Below, in pieces: positions 13,396 through 24,269 of a stretch of DNA of 64,000 nucleotides (position 1 is the first letter of the stretch; every line of letters starts with the position of its first letter). The translations under genes and the position numbers were made by a program. The notes beneath the pieces are model-generated. The model saw nothing but the letters and a program-made list of their open reading frames with translations. It searched no databases and was not told the DNA's origin. This DNA is from Solen grandis. Its lineage: Eukaryota; Mollusca; Bivalvia; Adapedonta; Solenidae. The stretch is taken from the NCBI GenBank assembly GCA_021229015.1, contig CM037789.1, positions 32,283,856-32,347,855 of the forward strand, given 5' to 3'.

Positions 13396-13585
13396 TTTAC
13401 TGAACTCTTTGAGATTTTGCTTTAAAACTTGAACACATGTTTATTGCTCCAAGAGCATGTATATGCTGATAATACAGAGATTCTTATTTTGCCTTTTAAT
13501 GCAATATCTATTTTTATTGACAAGCACAGAAAAAGACGAGCTTGTCTTGTTATTATTCTGTTAATCCTTCTGTTTTTATTCGCTT

Positions 13586-13755
13586 ACTCAAGGTAAGCTT
13601 TTGTGATTACCACTCATCCGTCGTTGTCTGTTGTCAACAATTTGCTTTAAATTACATCACCCCTGAAACCAATGGGTAGAAATTGATAAAATTGGCATGA
13701 ATGGTCTTTGGGTTGCCTTCACAAAAATTGCTAAAATAAACTTGATCCATCACAG
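13586..13755 (+). mobile_element. Truncated AGCT-type element E3
   Basis: 'ctcaaggtaagcttttgtgatt' plus the 'catccgtcgttg...caacaattt' head of the family, then one internal unit, then an abrupt junction with SINE sequence. No CTCTTG end is present. Confidence 0.5.
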
Positions 13756-13865
13756 TTGAGCTATTAGGTTAGTTCCAGGACTGTTTGTCCCGGTGCTAGG
13801 ATAATGTGACTGGGTGTGGTATCATGATAATGCAGTGTGGCAGCACTGTATCAAGTAGACATGTT
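13756..13865 (+). repeat. SINE fragment (middle domain)
   Basis: 'gttccaggactgtttgtcc', 'gtgactgggtgtggtatcat' and 'tgcagtgtggcagcactgta...caagtagacat' match the central part of the SINE at 37,138-37,345. The tRNA-like head and the 3' tail are missing. Confidence 0.6.
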
Positions 13866-14220
13866 ATTGACAAGCAGTACACATGGAACAAAATCCACTC
13901 ATTGGATATTTCCGAAAGGTAATGATTACAGTAAATGCTTGCTTCTGTCATTTGTGCACATAACCAGCAAATATTAATTTTCATTAGTCAGTGAATATTT
14001 CAGGTCCATAGTAAACAATTAAAATTTGTTTTAGAGTTTTGCAGGCTGGAGACTACACATTATGTATTATCCAGGTTGTGTTTATTTTTCAGTACAAAAT
14101 TCTTAAATGAACTTAAGAAAAACTATCTGTTATAAGAAAAAAAAAACAATAAAAAAACAAACTTGATATGGTGTTGAAGCCATCTGTCTGGCTTCTCACA
14201 ATGTGTTTTTTCTTTTTCAG

Positions 14221-14360
14221 GAAATGGACGGTCCAGCCTTGTGTATAGGTCTGCTCTGCCAGTTATTTCAAAGAACGTAAAATGGGATGTAAGAATCAAG
14301 GACCAGACAGGGCAGGATGCAGGGGTACCAGTCTTGTCCTAACCTTGTAATGCCTAACCA
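14221..14360 (+). other. Possible non-coding first exon of the HEPN-NACHT gene
   Basis: A strong acceptor (a T-rich tract ending in CAG at 14,220) opens a 140-base segment that ends at a donor GTGAGT at 14,361. The reading frame beginning at the ATG 3 bases in stops after about 18 codons, so it would be untranslated leader. It is kept in both arms (49,317-49,455 on the other strand), but the whole arm is kept, so conservation adds little. Assignment rests on splice signals and position upstream of the HEPN exon. Confidence 0.3.
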
Positions 14361-14904
14361 GTGAGTGTTCATGATCATAAATCAAGTGGGAGTTTATGAA
14401 ATAAGTAAAGAAAAAATATTCTGGTGTCAAAATTATGCCAAAGGGGGCTCATCATGGCAGTGGTTTAATCTCATTCATTATAATCATGTTTATGGCACTT
14501 CCTCTTCTTCTTCATCTTCCTCTTCATTTTCTTCTTGAGTTCCTTTTCTTCTGCTTTTTATTTTGTAGTAATGGCTAACAATCATTAACACTGTACAACA
14601 GTCCTGGAGATCATCAAGTGCCATTAAGTTACAAATACATGAAAATTCCACCATTAACAACTAGAAAAAAAATAACAACACACAATCAAAAGGATTTACG
14701 GCAATATTCATTGGAGATTCCTGCTGGATACTAATTTGGTCTAAATATCAAATTGGTGTTTAGTCCAAAGCATACAGTGGAAGTCTGGATTTTCTGAATG
14801 TAGATTTAGATGAACTGTCCAGAATTTTGCAGGATGTATACAAACTATTGATTTTATTTGTCCATTTCATTAAATTTATTTTATTTTTTGTCAAAACCCA
14901 TTGT

Positions 14905-17275
14905 CTGGTAATGGTCAATAAATACTTCATTACTCTACTCACCTGAGTGTTGATATAATGGTCAATAAATACTTAATACTCTACTCACCTGAGTGTTGCT
15001 GTAATGGTCAATAAATACTTCATTACTCTACTCACCTGAGTGTTGATATAATGGTCAATAAATACTTCATTACTCTACTCACCTGAGTGTTGATATAATG
15101 GTCAATAAATACTTCATTACTCTACTCACCTGAGTGTTGATATAATGGTCAATAAATATTCATTACACTTCTCACCTGAGTGTTGCTGTAATGGTCAATA
15201 AATACTTCATTACTCTACTCACCTGAGTGTTGCTGTAATGGTCAATAAATACTTCATTACTCTACTCACCTGAGTGTTGCTGTAATGGTCAATAAATATT
15301 TCATTACTTACCTGTGGGTCGCTGTAATGGTCAATAAATACTTCATTATTCTTCTCACCTGAGTGTTGCTGTAATGGTCAATAAATACTTCATTACTCTA
15401 CTCACCTGAGTGTTGCTGTAATGGTCAATAAATACTTCATGACTCTACTCACCAGAGTGTCACTGTAATGATCAATTAATACTTCATTACTCTACTCACC
15501 TGAGTGTTGCTGTAATGGTCAATAAATACTTCATTACTCTTCTCACCTGACTGTTGCTGTAATGGTCAATAAATACTTCATTACTCTTCTCACCTGAGTG
15601 TTACTGTAATGGTCAATAAATACTTCATTACTCTTCTCACCTGAGTGTTGCTGTAATGGTCAATAAATACTTCATTACTCACCTGAGTGTTGCTGAAATG
15701 GTCAATAAATATTTCATTACTCACCTGTGGGTCGCTGTAATGGTCAATAAATACTTCATTACTCTTCTCACCTGAGTGTTGCTGTAATGGTCAATAAATA
15801 CTTCATTATTCTTCTCACCTGAGTGTTGCTGAAATGGTCAATAAATATTTCATTACTCACCTGTTGGTCGCTGTAATGGTCAATAAATACTTCATTATTC
15901 TTCTCACCTGAGTGTTGCTGTAATGGTCAATAAATATTTCATTACTCTTCTCACCCGAGTTTTGCTGTAATGGTCAATAAATATTTCATTACTCTACTCA
16001 CCTGAGTGTCGCTGTAATGGTCAATAAATATTTCATTACTCTTCTCATCTGAGTTTCGCTATAATGGTCAATAATTATTTCATTACTCTTCTCACCTGAG
16101 TTTCGCTGTAATGGTCAATAAATACTTCATTACTCTTCTCACCTGAGTGTCGCTGTAATGGTCAATAAATACTTCATTACTCTTCTCACCTGAGTGTCGC
16201 TGTAATGGTCAATAAATATTTCATTACTCTACTCACCTGAGTGTTGCTGTAATGGTCAATAAATATTTCATTTCTCTTCTTACCTGAGTGTTGCTGTAAT
16301 GGTCAATAAATACTTTATTACTCTTCTAACCTGAGTGTTGCTGTAATGGTAAATAAATACTTCATTACTCACCTGAGTGTTGCTGTAATGGTCAAATATT
16401 TCATTACTCTTCTCACCTGAGTCTCGCTGTAATGGTCAATAAATACTTCATTACTCTACTCACCTGAGTGTTGCTGTAATGGTCAATAAATACTTCATTA
16501 CTCTACTCACCTGAGTGTTGCTGTAATGGTCAATAAATATTTCATTTCTCTTCTTACCTGAGTGTCGCTGTAATGGTCAATAAATATTTCATTACTGTTC
16601 TCACCTGAGTGTTGCTGTAATGGTCAATAAATACATCATTACTCTTCTCACCTGAATATTGCTGTAATGGTCAATAACTACTTCATTACTCTACTCACCT
16701 GAGTGTTGCTGTAATGGTCAATAAATACTTCATTACTCTACTCACCTGAGTGTTGGTGTAATGGTCAATAAATACTTCATTACTCTACTCACCTGAGTGT
16801 TGCTGTAATGGTCAATAAATATTTCATTGCTCACCTGAGTGTTGCTGTAATGGTCAATAAATACTTCATTACTCTACTCACCTGAGTGTTGCTGTAATGG
16901 TCAATAAATATTTCATTACTCACATGAGTGTCGCTGTAATGGTCAATAAATACTTCATTACTCTTCTCACCTGTTGGTCGCTGTAATGGTCAATAAATAT
17001 TTCATTACTCACCTGAGCGTCGCTGTACTGGTCCATAACTATTTCATTACTCACATGAGTGTCGCTGTAATGGTCAATAAATACTTCATTACTCTTCTCA
17101 CCTGTTGGTCGCTGTAATGGTCAATAAATATTTCATTACTCACCTGAGCGTCGCTGTAATGGTCAATAAATATTTCATTACTCACCTGAGTGTCGCTGTA
17201 ATGGTCAATAAATACTTTATTACTCTACTCAACTGAGTGTCACTGTAATGGTCAATATATACTTCATTTCTCTTC
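14905..17275 (+). repeat. 47-bp tandem array (about 50 copies)
   Basis: The unit is 'gtaatggtcaataaatac', 'ttcattactctactcacc' and 'tgagtgttgct'. It fills the sequence directly upstream of the HEPN exon and ends about 40 bases before that exon's acceptor. Shortened units lacking part of 'tctactcacc' are scattered through it. On the opposite strand each unit reads 'attacag-CAACACTCAG-gtgagt', which resembles acceptor, 10-base exon and donor. Confidence 0.95.
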
Positions 17276-17312
17276 AATATGATTCATCCCAACTCTTGAT
17301 ATTTCCTTTCAG

Positions 17313-17915
17313 GTGAAGTGAGAGGACCATCCATCTCAGAAAGGACTAAGACACCAGACAGAGATGGCTGTACCCCACGCAGCGCAAATCAGAGACCAGA
17401 CCTACCTTAACTGGGTGCGGGCGGGCCTGAGCCTCAAGTATACCAAGGAAGGGTTGGAGTCATTCATTAACAATGAAGCTAGAGTGTTTCACTCCTCACT
17501 GTTAAATCAACTAGGCCAACAGCCACAGAACTGTAGCCAGTGTACAGTAGACAACTTGCTGCCTCATCCACAATCATCATGTCTAAGAAGGACAAATTGC
17601 ATCTGTTCTAAAGGTCCCAGGAACATGCGACGTGTCTGTCCTAATAAGATATGTGGGACTCTGTTCAATGCAATTGTGTCAGAACACAGGTTCAACGGAC
17701 CCTCGTGGAAAAATTCGAACATCTCCCAGTGGGTAACAGACCACTGGGAGGTAGCTAAGAACTTTTTGCCGAGTACAGGAGGGTACACGAATATAGCAAC
17801 CGCCACAGACACAGACTTGAGTGGACTGGTCAATATAGGGATTAATATGAAGAACATAACACTCAGACACAACCTAACAGTCAGCAGTGTTGATGGTCCA
17901 GATGATTTCATAAAG
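17313..17915 (+). CDS. HEPN (DZIP3-like) domain, exon 1 of an NLR-like gene
   Basis: The acceptor 'tatttcctttcag' ends at 17,312. The first ATG (17,364) lies 51 bases in and opens 184 codons, to a donor AAAG|GTATAG at 17,915/17,916 in phase 0. The protein begins MAVPHAAQIRDQ and contains a Cys cluster (C57, C60, C73, C79, C81, C92, C97) suited to metal binding, then W115/W123/W128 and a helical stretch. This layout is the one I know from the N-terminal region of DZIP3-like HEPN proteins and bivalve NLR-like genes; that is recognition by eye, not a search. It continues directly into exon 2, which supplies the HEPN R-x4-H motif. The right arm carries a second copy (45,907-46,509) with three amino-acid differences (N56I, S58G, K95N). 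Confidence 0.8.
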
Positions 17916-18777
17916 GTATAGTTTATAGTGAATTGTTCCCAGGGTTTAGTCAGCACTATAGTTGCTACATGGATATATATTGAATGCTGCCAGTTCCAAT
18001 TATGTTGCTTGTAGATTTTAAATGATGTCAAATTGTAATCACTGTATTTATATTATTCATAAATTCATGTATCTGTGTCAAACAATTCTAGTCATGAGGT
18101 TCGTAGGTGCAAGAAAAAAAGAAAAAAAGCTTCAGTAAATCTATATTTATTTTTTAGCTTTTAAAATACAGGGGTACTGTGACAAGCCTGTATACCCTTT
18201 AACAAAGTTGTGGGAGTAGAGTAGGATACTGAATCCTGCCTGCCTATCTGTCCAGTGGCTACCAGTTTACTTTTGGATTGTTTTACAATGTCAGTCAGTC
18301 TGCTGGTCAGTCTTTCCTATGGTAATTTCTGATTGATAAACAGAGAATGTTTTCACCTTAGTATATCACTCAAACTTATTAGGGTGTAGGATCATTTTAA
18401 GTAGTAAATGACCCTAGATTGATTTGGGGGTCACTAGTTAAAAGGTCAAGGACACAGTGACCTTAGAAATGAAAATTATTCCCAATAGATAACTTGAGAA
18501 CGTTTGACCCAATATTCCTCAAACTTGATAGGGTGTCGGGTCATGATAACATGATGACCCCTATTAATTTTGGATTCACTAGATGAAAGGTCAAGATCAC
18601 AGTGACCTTGATTGTGTATCTGATCAATAACCATAAAATGCTTTAGACCACTTTCCTGTAACCTTATAGGGAATTTGATCATGAGAAGTAAATTACCTTG
18701 TGTTTGTTTGCCATACTGACATTTCTTCTAACAGCACACTCAGGTGGACATATTGGTCATTTAGACAACTCTTTTTT
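17916..18777. other. Intron 1, first part; repeat-like ~145-bp units
   Basis: Contains two related units marked by 'aaggtcaag.acacagtgacctt' around 18,450 and 18,590, so part of the intron is an old repeat. No coding potential beyond shadows of those units. Confidence 0.5.
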
Positions 18778-19677
18778 AGCTTGTCTGTTTTTGCGAAGAA
18801 AAAAATTTGAGCTATTGTCGTAAATCCGGCGTCTGCTTTGTCGTCGTCAGGCGTCGTCGTCCAGAATCTTAACGTTGGCCATAACTTCTCTACTATTCAA
18901 TACAACTTTCATTTTTGGTATGCACATTTATATTGACATACCAGACCTATCCAGACATATGCAAATAACTCACCTATTGACCTTGACCTTGACCGTGACC
19001 TTATTTTCTGTAACTTTTGAAAACTTTTAAATCACTGTCATTTCAAAACCGTTGTCAACAGGGGACTGATATTTCATATGTGAATTCCTTGTAGCAAGAC
19101 CTTTCCATCAATGTTAATTTTTGGACTTTTGACCTTAACTTTTGAACTTTGACCTATTTTTGAAATGTTAAACAAAAAACTTAAATGTTGGCGTAATTTC
19201 TTTACTTTTGACATACAACTTTTATTTTTGGTATCTTTTTTTGGCTTAACTTTTGAACTTTTACCCATTTTTTAAATAATATTTTTGTCATTTTTCAATA
19301 TGTTTTTTAAAAAAAGCTTTGTATACTGGTTTGTCATCATATGGACCTGTGCAGGTGTGATTTTGGTCATGATCTTTATGCAGATCAAAAAGAGCATTTT
19401 TTAAACGCAGTTTTGTGTTGATTATCAAAAACTCAATGGATTAGCAATTGTGATTTTTTATTTACATATTTTACGTCTTTGTGTTGTATACATTCTATTC
19501 CATGCATAAGTCAAGGTCATCCTTCAAGGTCAAAGGTCAAATTTAATAGGTATGATACTTCAACTTATCATTTAGAGAGCGACAGTTTTAGTTGTGATTT
19601 TCAAGGTCAACTTTTTTAAATGTTAAACAAAAATATGTAACAGCAAAAAGTGTTGGCACCCACATTCGGTGCTCTTG
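18778..19677 (+). mobile_element. AGCT...CTCTTG element E4 (~300-bp internal units)
   Basis: It starts 'tttttt|agcttgtctgtttttgcg', carries the GTCGTC-rich head ('gcgtcgtcgtcc') and ends 'cattcggtgctcttg|ttt'. The internal unit runs 'ggccataacttctctac...caaggtc...cttgtagcaagacc...' and repeats at about 300 bp. The right-arm copy has one more unit and a nested element, and is cut by the contig start. Confidence 0.75.
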
Positions 19678-19794
19678 TTTTACAAGGTTGTGTCCAATAG
19701 AGATATTTGTGCACACTTCATCTGAAAAACTATTTGGTTGAATTGAATGAAATTTCACCTTCAAGTAATAAATTTAGTTATTGACAGCAAGTAA

Positions 19795-19900
19795 ACATTG
19801 GGAGGATGCCATAGTCCAGTGGTACAGAATATGGTCTGAGATCTGAAGGTTGTTAGTTCAAACCAGCCACCATGGAGGCAAGATTTTACAAAGTATAAAG
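19795..19900 (+). repeat. tRNA-derived SINE head
   Basis: A-box-like 'catagtccagtggtacag' is followed by 'gatctgaaggttgttagttcaaacc', a B-box-like block. The same order occurs at 20,000 and, reversed, at 37,885-38,025. Confidence 0.55.
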
Positions 19901-19999
19901 TACATAATTATGCTATCAAGGAATGATAAAATCATGATTTGCAATAACTTTGCTTCTATTGTATGTATGAAATAAGTTTTAATCAGTAGCATGACTAAG

Positions 20000-20110
20000 G
20001 GCACCACTGTCCAGTGGTTGCGTGTATGACCGCAGATCCGAATGTTGTGGGTTCAAATTTCATTTGTGGGTCTTTAATGAACTGCAATGTAAAGTTCAAT
20101 CCAGGAACTG
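20000..20110 (+). repeat. tRNA-derived SINE head
   Basis: 'ccactgtccagtggttgcg' and 'gatccgaatgttgtgggttcaaat' give A- and B-box-like blocks. Same family as the copy at 19,795. It abuts the TTAA-flanked foldback element. Confidence 0.55.
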
Positions 20111-20157
20111 GCAAAATAAAAAAAGTATTAAGGGCGTATTTCACAAGAGCAGTTTTT

Positions 20158-20885
20158 AGCTCACCTGAGCACATATGCTCAGGATGAGATATTAATAGGA
20201 TCGATGAATGTCCGTCGTCCGTTGTCCACAATTAGTTTGTTTGCACTCTAGAATCTTTATTTCTTAAGCAATCATTTTTAAACTTTATGACAATATTTAT
20301 TACAATAATATCTTGGCCACGTTCCATAATAGCTGATATCAGCAGATTTATTCAAGAGTTATGCTCCTTTTAATAAAAAAAAAGCCAGATTTCACTGTTT
20401 TCATTCACTTTGTTTGCACTCTAGCATCTTCATTTCTTAAGCAATCATCTTCAATCTTTATAACATTATTATAGCCATAATCCCTTTGCCAAGTTCAGTT
20501 ATGGCTGATATGGGCCTATTAGGTCAGGAGTTATGTCCCTTTTAATGTTTAAAATTGCCAGATTTAACTTGGTTTTCACTCGAGCATCTTCATTTCTTAA
20601 GTAATCATTTTCAAAATTTCTGATCATATTAATAGCCATAATCTCTAGCCCAAGTTCGACTATGGCTGATATAAGATTATAAGTCAGGAGTTATTGCTTT
20701 TTAATTAATAAAAAAGCCAGATTACACTGTTTACACTAAAGCATCTTCATTTTATAAGCAATCATTTTGAAGATTCACTGACAATGTTTATAGCCATAAT
20801 CTCTCAGCAAGTTTGACTTTAAAGTTTGTCCACATTTAAAGGTTTTTCTCAGGTGAGCATCTTTATTGACATTTTGGCCCTTTTG
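20158..20885 (+). mobile_element. AGCT...CTTTTG element E5, nested
   Basis: It begins 'agctcacctgagcacatatg' (hairpin GAGCA-cata-TGCTC) and ends 'ctcaggtgagcat...ggcccttttg'. The internal units of about 160-180 bp carry 'ctctagcatcttcatttct', 'gttatggctgatat' and 'aggagttatg'. Compared with the intact right arm of the host foldback ('cagttttttactat'), the insertion lies inside the T run. Confidence 0.85.
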
Positions 20886-21099
20886 TTTACTATAGACAAA
20901 GAAGGAAATTAAAACTAGCGAACATAATTTTTTAAACATTTCATGATTATAGAAAATTACACAAGAAACAAATTAATGGGATGAAAAATGGGGGGTCTTC
21001 ATACTACTTTATGAGTTATAGGCCCCTGAAAATGAGTATTTTGCTTTTTTCTGTCATTTTCAAGGGCAGATAACTCAATATTATGGGCTAGTACCAAGC

Positions 21100-21178
21100 A
21101 AAGGTGCCTGGATAGCATGTAGAAATGCACTTCGCTTCGTACCAATGTGTCTCGGGTTCAATTCCTGGTCACAAATAA
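21100..21178 (+). repeat. tRNA-like / SINE head sequence
   Basis: 'ggtgcctggatagcatgtag' and 'gtctcgggttcaattcctgg' resemble A and B boxes about 30 bases apart. Position in the loop of the foldback element and lack of a clean cloverleaf make a SINE or tRNA-derived relic more likely than a working tRNA gene. Confidence 0.4.
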
Positions 21179-21860
21179 TAAAGACTACATATGCTGCCAT
21201 TTGAGCCATTGAAAGTGATTCATATAAGTTGTTTTTTTTCATTATGGATGTAAATAAAATTAAGTTTACACTTTTAGCAACACCTCATTTAATTTCAAGT
21301 CGATGTTTGGTACTATATTCCCTGTCACTGTGTAAAAGTTGTAGAAATTCTATGCAACAGATTTTGAACTATAATTGCATACAGGAATATATAGAAATGT
21401 TTTAAAAAAAATTCAAGAAAAACGGAGAATGTCTGTTTGCTGAAACATTGTGAGAAATCAGTTGAATGGCATGGCTTTAAACTTTGCATAATGACTAGAA
21501 GTGAAACAACCAATAATAATGTGAAATAAAATAAGGAATCAATAGGCTTGATTTTGAGTTATCAGCCCTTGGAAATGACAGAAAAGAGCAAAAAACTCAC
21601 ATTTAGGGACAGATAACACAAAAAGTAGCATGGAGACCCCCATTTTTTATCCCATTAATTTGTTTTGATGTGATTCTCTATAATCATGCCCAATTTAAAA
21701 AATCTGTTTGCTACTTTTGATTTTCCTTCTTTGTCTATATAGTAAAAAACTGTTATTGCGAAATACGCCCTTAAGAATGTTTTCAGATCAAGTAAAAACA
21801 AGCTAATAAGTAATAGATTATACAAACAAGTTAATTATTGTAAGTACTGTTCTGTTACAG

Positions 21861-22011
21861 TGTAGAACAGCACGGAATGATATCCTACACAATCCCAGCC
21901 AGTCACTGACTGATGACCAGCTGACACACTATCTGAATGACATGAAGGCAACACTGCAGTGTACAGCTGCCCTGCTGAACGACAAAGTAGGCTGTAACAA
22001 AACTAACACAG
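21861..22011 (+). CDS. HEPN motif exon (exon 2) of the NLR-like gene
   Basis: Acceptor 'tctgttacag' ends at 21,860 and donor GTAAGC starts at 22,012. In phase 0 from exon 1 it encodes CRTARNDILHN..., followed by an amphipathic stretch ending DKVGCNKTNT. R189-N190-D191-I192-L193-H194 is a textbook HEPN R-N-x3-H motif, the catalytic signature of HEPN ribonucleases. Joined to the 184 residues of exon 1 it completes the HEPN-type domain. The donor leaves phase 1, while the open frame of exon 3 from its best acceptor needs phase 0, so either a small exon between 22.0 and 24.2 kb is missed or the junction is broken. Confidence 0.78.
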
Positions 22012-22180
22012 GTAAGCTGTGGTCCCCAGTGTCTAACAAAGTCTCAGTGATTCTGGTAGCCCAGTGGACTACCACTGTTTTTGAAGCTGGTAGCCCAGAA
22101 TTTTGTTGACAAATTCTGATGCAAAGCAGTGTTTAGACTCAGCTGGTCTTTAAACAATTTATTTTATCAATATGTAGTTA

Positions 22181-22957
22181 TACCCCCCGCACAACGAAGT
22201 TGTAAGGGGGTTATACTGGATTCAGCTTGTCTGTCTGGCCGTCCGTCTGTCTGTTTCTTTGTCTCGGCTGTAACTCTAAAAGTATAAAAGGCATCAAGAT
22301 GAAATTTCATATGTAGATAGATCGCATTGAGGGGGAGTGCAGTGACCAAGAACCATAACTCTCTGTTGCTGGTTTTGGAGTTATTTCCCTTTGTAAATGT
22401 TCATACTTAATTTTTGTCCGAGTCGTATCTCAAAAAAGTATAAAAGATATCAAGATCAAACTTCATATGTAGATAGATTTCATTGAGGGAGCATGCAGTG
22501 ATCAAGAACCATAACTCTCTGTCGCGTAATTTTGGAATTATTGTCCATTGTAAATTTTCATACTTAATTTTTGTCCGGGCCGTAACCCAAAAAGTATAAA
22601 ATGTATCAAGATGAAACTTCATATGTGGATAGATCTCATTGAGTGGGAGTGCAGTGACCATGAACCATAACTTGTGTCGCATAATTTTGGAGTTATTGCC
22701 CTTTGTAAATTTTCATACTCAATTTTTGTCCGGGCCATAACTCAAAAAGTATAAAAGATATCAAGATGAAACGTCATATGTCGATAGATCTCATTGAGTT
22801 ATTGCCCTTTGTAAATTTTCATACTTAATTTTGTCCGGGCCGTAACTCAAAAAGTATAAAAGGCATCAAGATGAAACTTGAAACAAAATTGTAAACTTCA
22901 TTCCTGTGACAAAGCGACATGTGGGGGATATTTGCGCCATTACAATGGCAGTTCTAG
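22181..22957 (+). mobile_element. TACCCCCCGC-type element E6
   Basis: Begins 'taccccccgcacaacgaag' and ends 'acatgtgggggatatttgcg...ggcagttctag|ttta'. The ends are partly inverted (ACCCCC / GGGGG). Five internal units of about 130-150 bp repeat 'gtataaaa.g.atcaagatga', 'catatgt.gatag' and 'ccataactct'. Open frames at 22,167 and 22,407 on the - strand are translations of these units. Different family from the AGCT elements but with the same internal-tandem design. Confidence 0.75.
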
Positions 22958-24269
22958 TTTACATCAACAAAAAGCATAGGGAACAGTCAAAATATTAAAA
23001 TCAATCAAAGACATCAGTAGCAGAGATATGCAACTTTAGTTTTGTAACCAGAAAAGCATCCGTGTACCTATATTTTTATCATCACGAAGAATGTAAACTC
23101 TCAGGCCATTAATCCTACATGTATAAATATTGCATTTTCATAAAGCTTAGCCTTATGACATTTATCTTTATCAAAAAACTTCTTTAAACTGGGCCCAGCA
23201 GTGTTGTATACAGTCCCAAACCACTGGAAGAAATAGGCTGTCTGTGGTAGATATATCTGTTAAGGTCAATCCATGCCTGGTATTAAGCTTGATACTTTAT
23301 CTTTCTAAAGGGTAGTTAAAACTAACAAATAAACAAATATGGCTACATCCAACTAAGCTGCTCAACATATCTCATACAGTTTTTACCAGAATGAGATGTA
23401 AATCTATTAAAATTAATAAGTATTTTTGGACTTTTGGTTAAATACTTACATACAACATACGGTACCTTGTGTTTTATGTTTATATCTCAGCAATGGGATT
23501 GACTTGAATCTTCATAAAGTGTTCAAGGACATCTGACCATTAAGTGTACTCCTGGCTGAATTTATTTTAAATCATTGACCATTTTGAACTTTAAATATTG
23601 GTTAAAGTTTTGCATGGACGTATTATCAAAGCTTTATCTCTCAGAGAAATAAAGAAGCTGGGTATTTGAGTATTTACTCAATTAATTTTGGCAAAATAAG
23701 CAATAATTTTCGTAATCAAGGGGAAAGAAGAAAGCAAAACATTTTTTTTAATCTCAATTAAAATGTTGGCTGTTGTATACAAAATACACAGAATGCCAAA
23801 TTTTCACATTTGTTAAAAACCAAGTTAAATTGTGCAAATTAATACCCAATTCATATATAAAAGTCATTGGGTAAATATGCATTCCGTGAAAACAGTTATC
23901 AGTAGCGCTTATTTAAAACCATGAATTACTTCATTCTTTCCAGTCATCAAATATACTGAAATAGTCATGTTATAGCTTCCTTGCTTGGACTCGCATATAA
24001 GGTAGTTCTTAGACCAAGCGTGATACTGCAGTGTCTCAGTTAGCAGTGTCAAAAAAAAAAGTGTGCTTTAGATTGAATCTTTCCAACACTTCAGTCTTCT
24101 GCAATAACCAATATAAACAAATCATAGTTGAATTTACTGCAAATCATAGAACTTTTTTGATGTAGAAAAAATCCCATCCGCCTAGGCAGTTTTGGCAACA
24201 AATGCAGCTTGTGTGCTTATTTATTCTATCCTTGGTATACTTCAATGGATGTTTGCTTTTTGTTTACAG
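22958..24269. other. Intron 2 remainder
   Basis: AT-rich intron. A fragment at about 23,975-24,050 ('cttccttgcttggactcgc', 'agcgtgatactgcagtgtc') is from the middle of the SINE family seen at 37,138. I looked here for a short exon that would repair the exon 2/exon 3 phase and did not find a convincing one. Confidence 0.5.

Larger units (their letters stand above)
1735..19508 (+). repeat. Left arm of a giant inverted duplication
   Basis: Read forward, this arm matches the reverse complement of 42,796-62,765 in unbroken order: 61-bp array, SINE, GAC tract, 24-bp array, AT-rich unique sequence, AGCT elements E1-E3, 47-bp array, HEPN exon and element E4. Paired coordinates add up to about 65,006 near 9 kb, 63,674 near 14 kb and 63,820 near 17-19 kb; the shifts come from array-length differences and insertions. 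The outer end is set by the last shared non-repeat block, where left 1,735-1,800 pairs with right 62,715-62,765. The inner end pairs left 19,508 with the first base after the N gap. Confidence 0.93.
20128..21774. mobile_element. TTAA-flanked foldback element, with a nested insertion
   Basis: The 15-base end TTAAGGGCGTATTTC (20,128-20,142) has its exact reverse complement at 21,760-21,774. Inside, 20,889-21,085 pairs with 21,535-21,750 at high but imperfect identity (both start from 'ctatagacaaagaagg'). The long inverted repeats and TTAA on both sides suggest a piggyBac-type non-autonomous element; superfamily is inference. The left arm is split by element E5. No transposase frame is seen. Confidence 0.75.

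Noticed and set aside
14905..17275. CRISPR-like array of regular repeats
   Set aside because: The 47-bp units are contiguous with no unique spacers, and the window is eukaryotic with introns and SINEs. It is a tandem satellite-type array.
17564..18031. 155-codon open frame on the - strand over the HEPN exon (and its mirror at 45,899-46,258)
   Set aside because: It is antisense to the exon with correct splice borders, Cys pattern and continuation into the HEPN motif.
21100..21178. Functional tRNA gene
   Set aside because: A- and B-box-like blocks are present but I cannot form a clean acceptor stem and anticodon arm; SINE-derived sequence is more likely.
24192..24269. Start of the coiled-coil protein at the ATG at 24,192
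   Set aside because: The segment before 24,270 ends in a strong acceptor and its peptide is unrelated in character to the repeat region; the exon is internal and matches exon 4 in phase.
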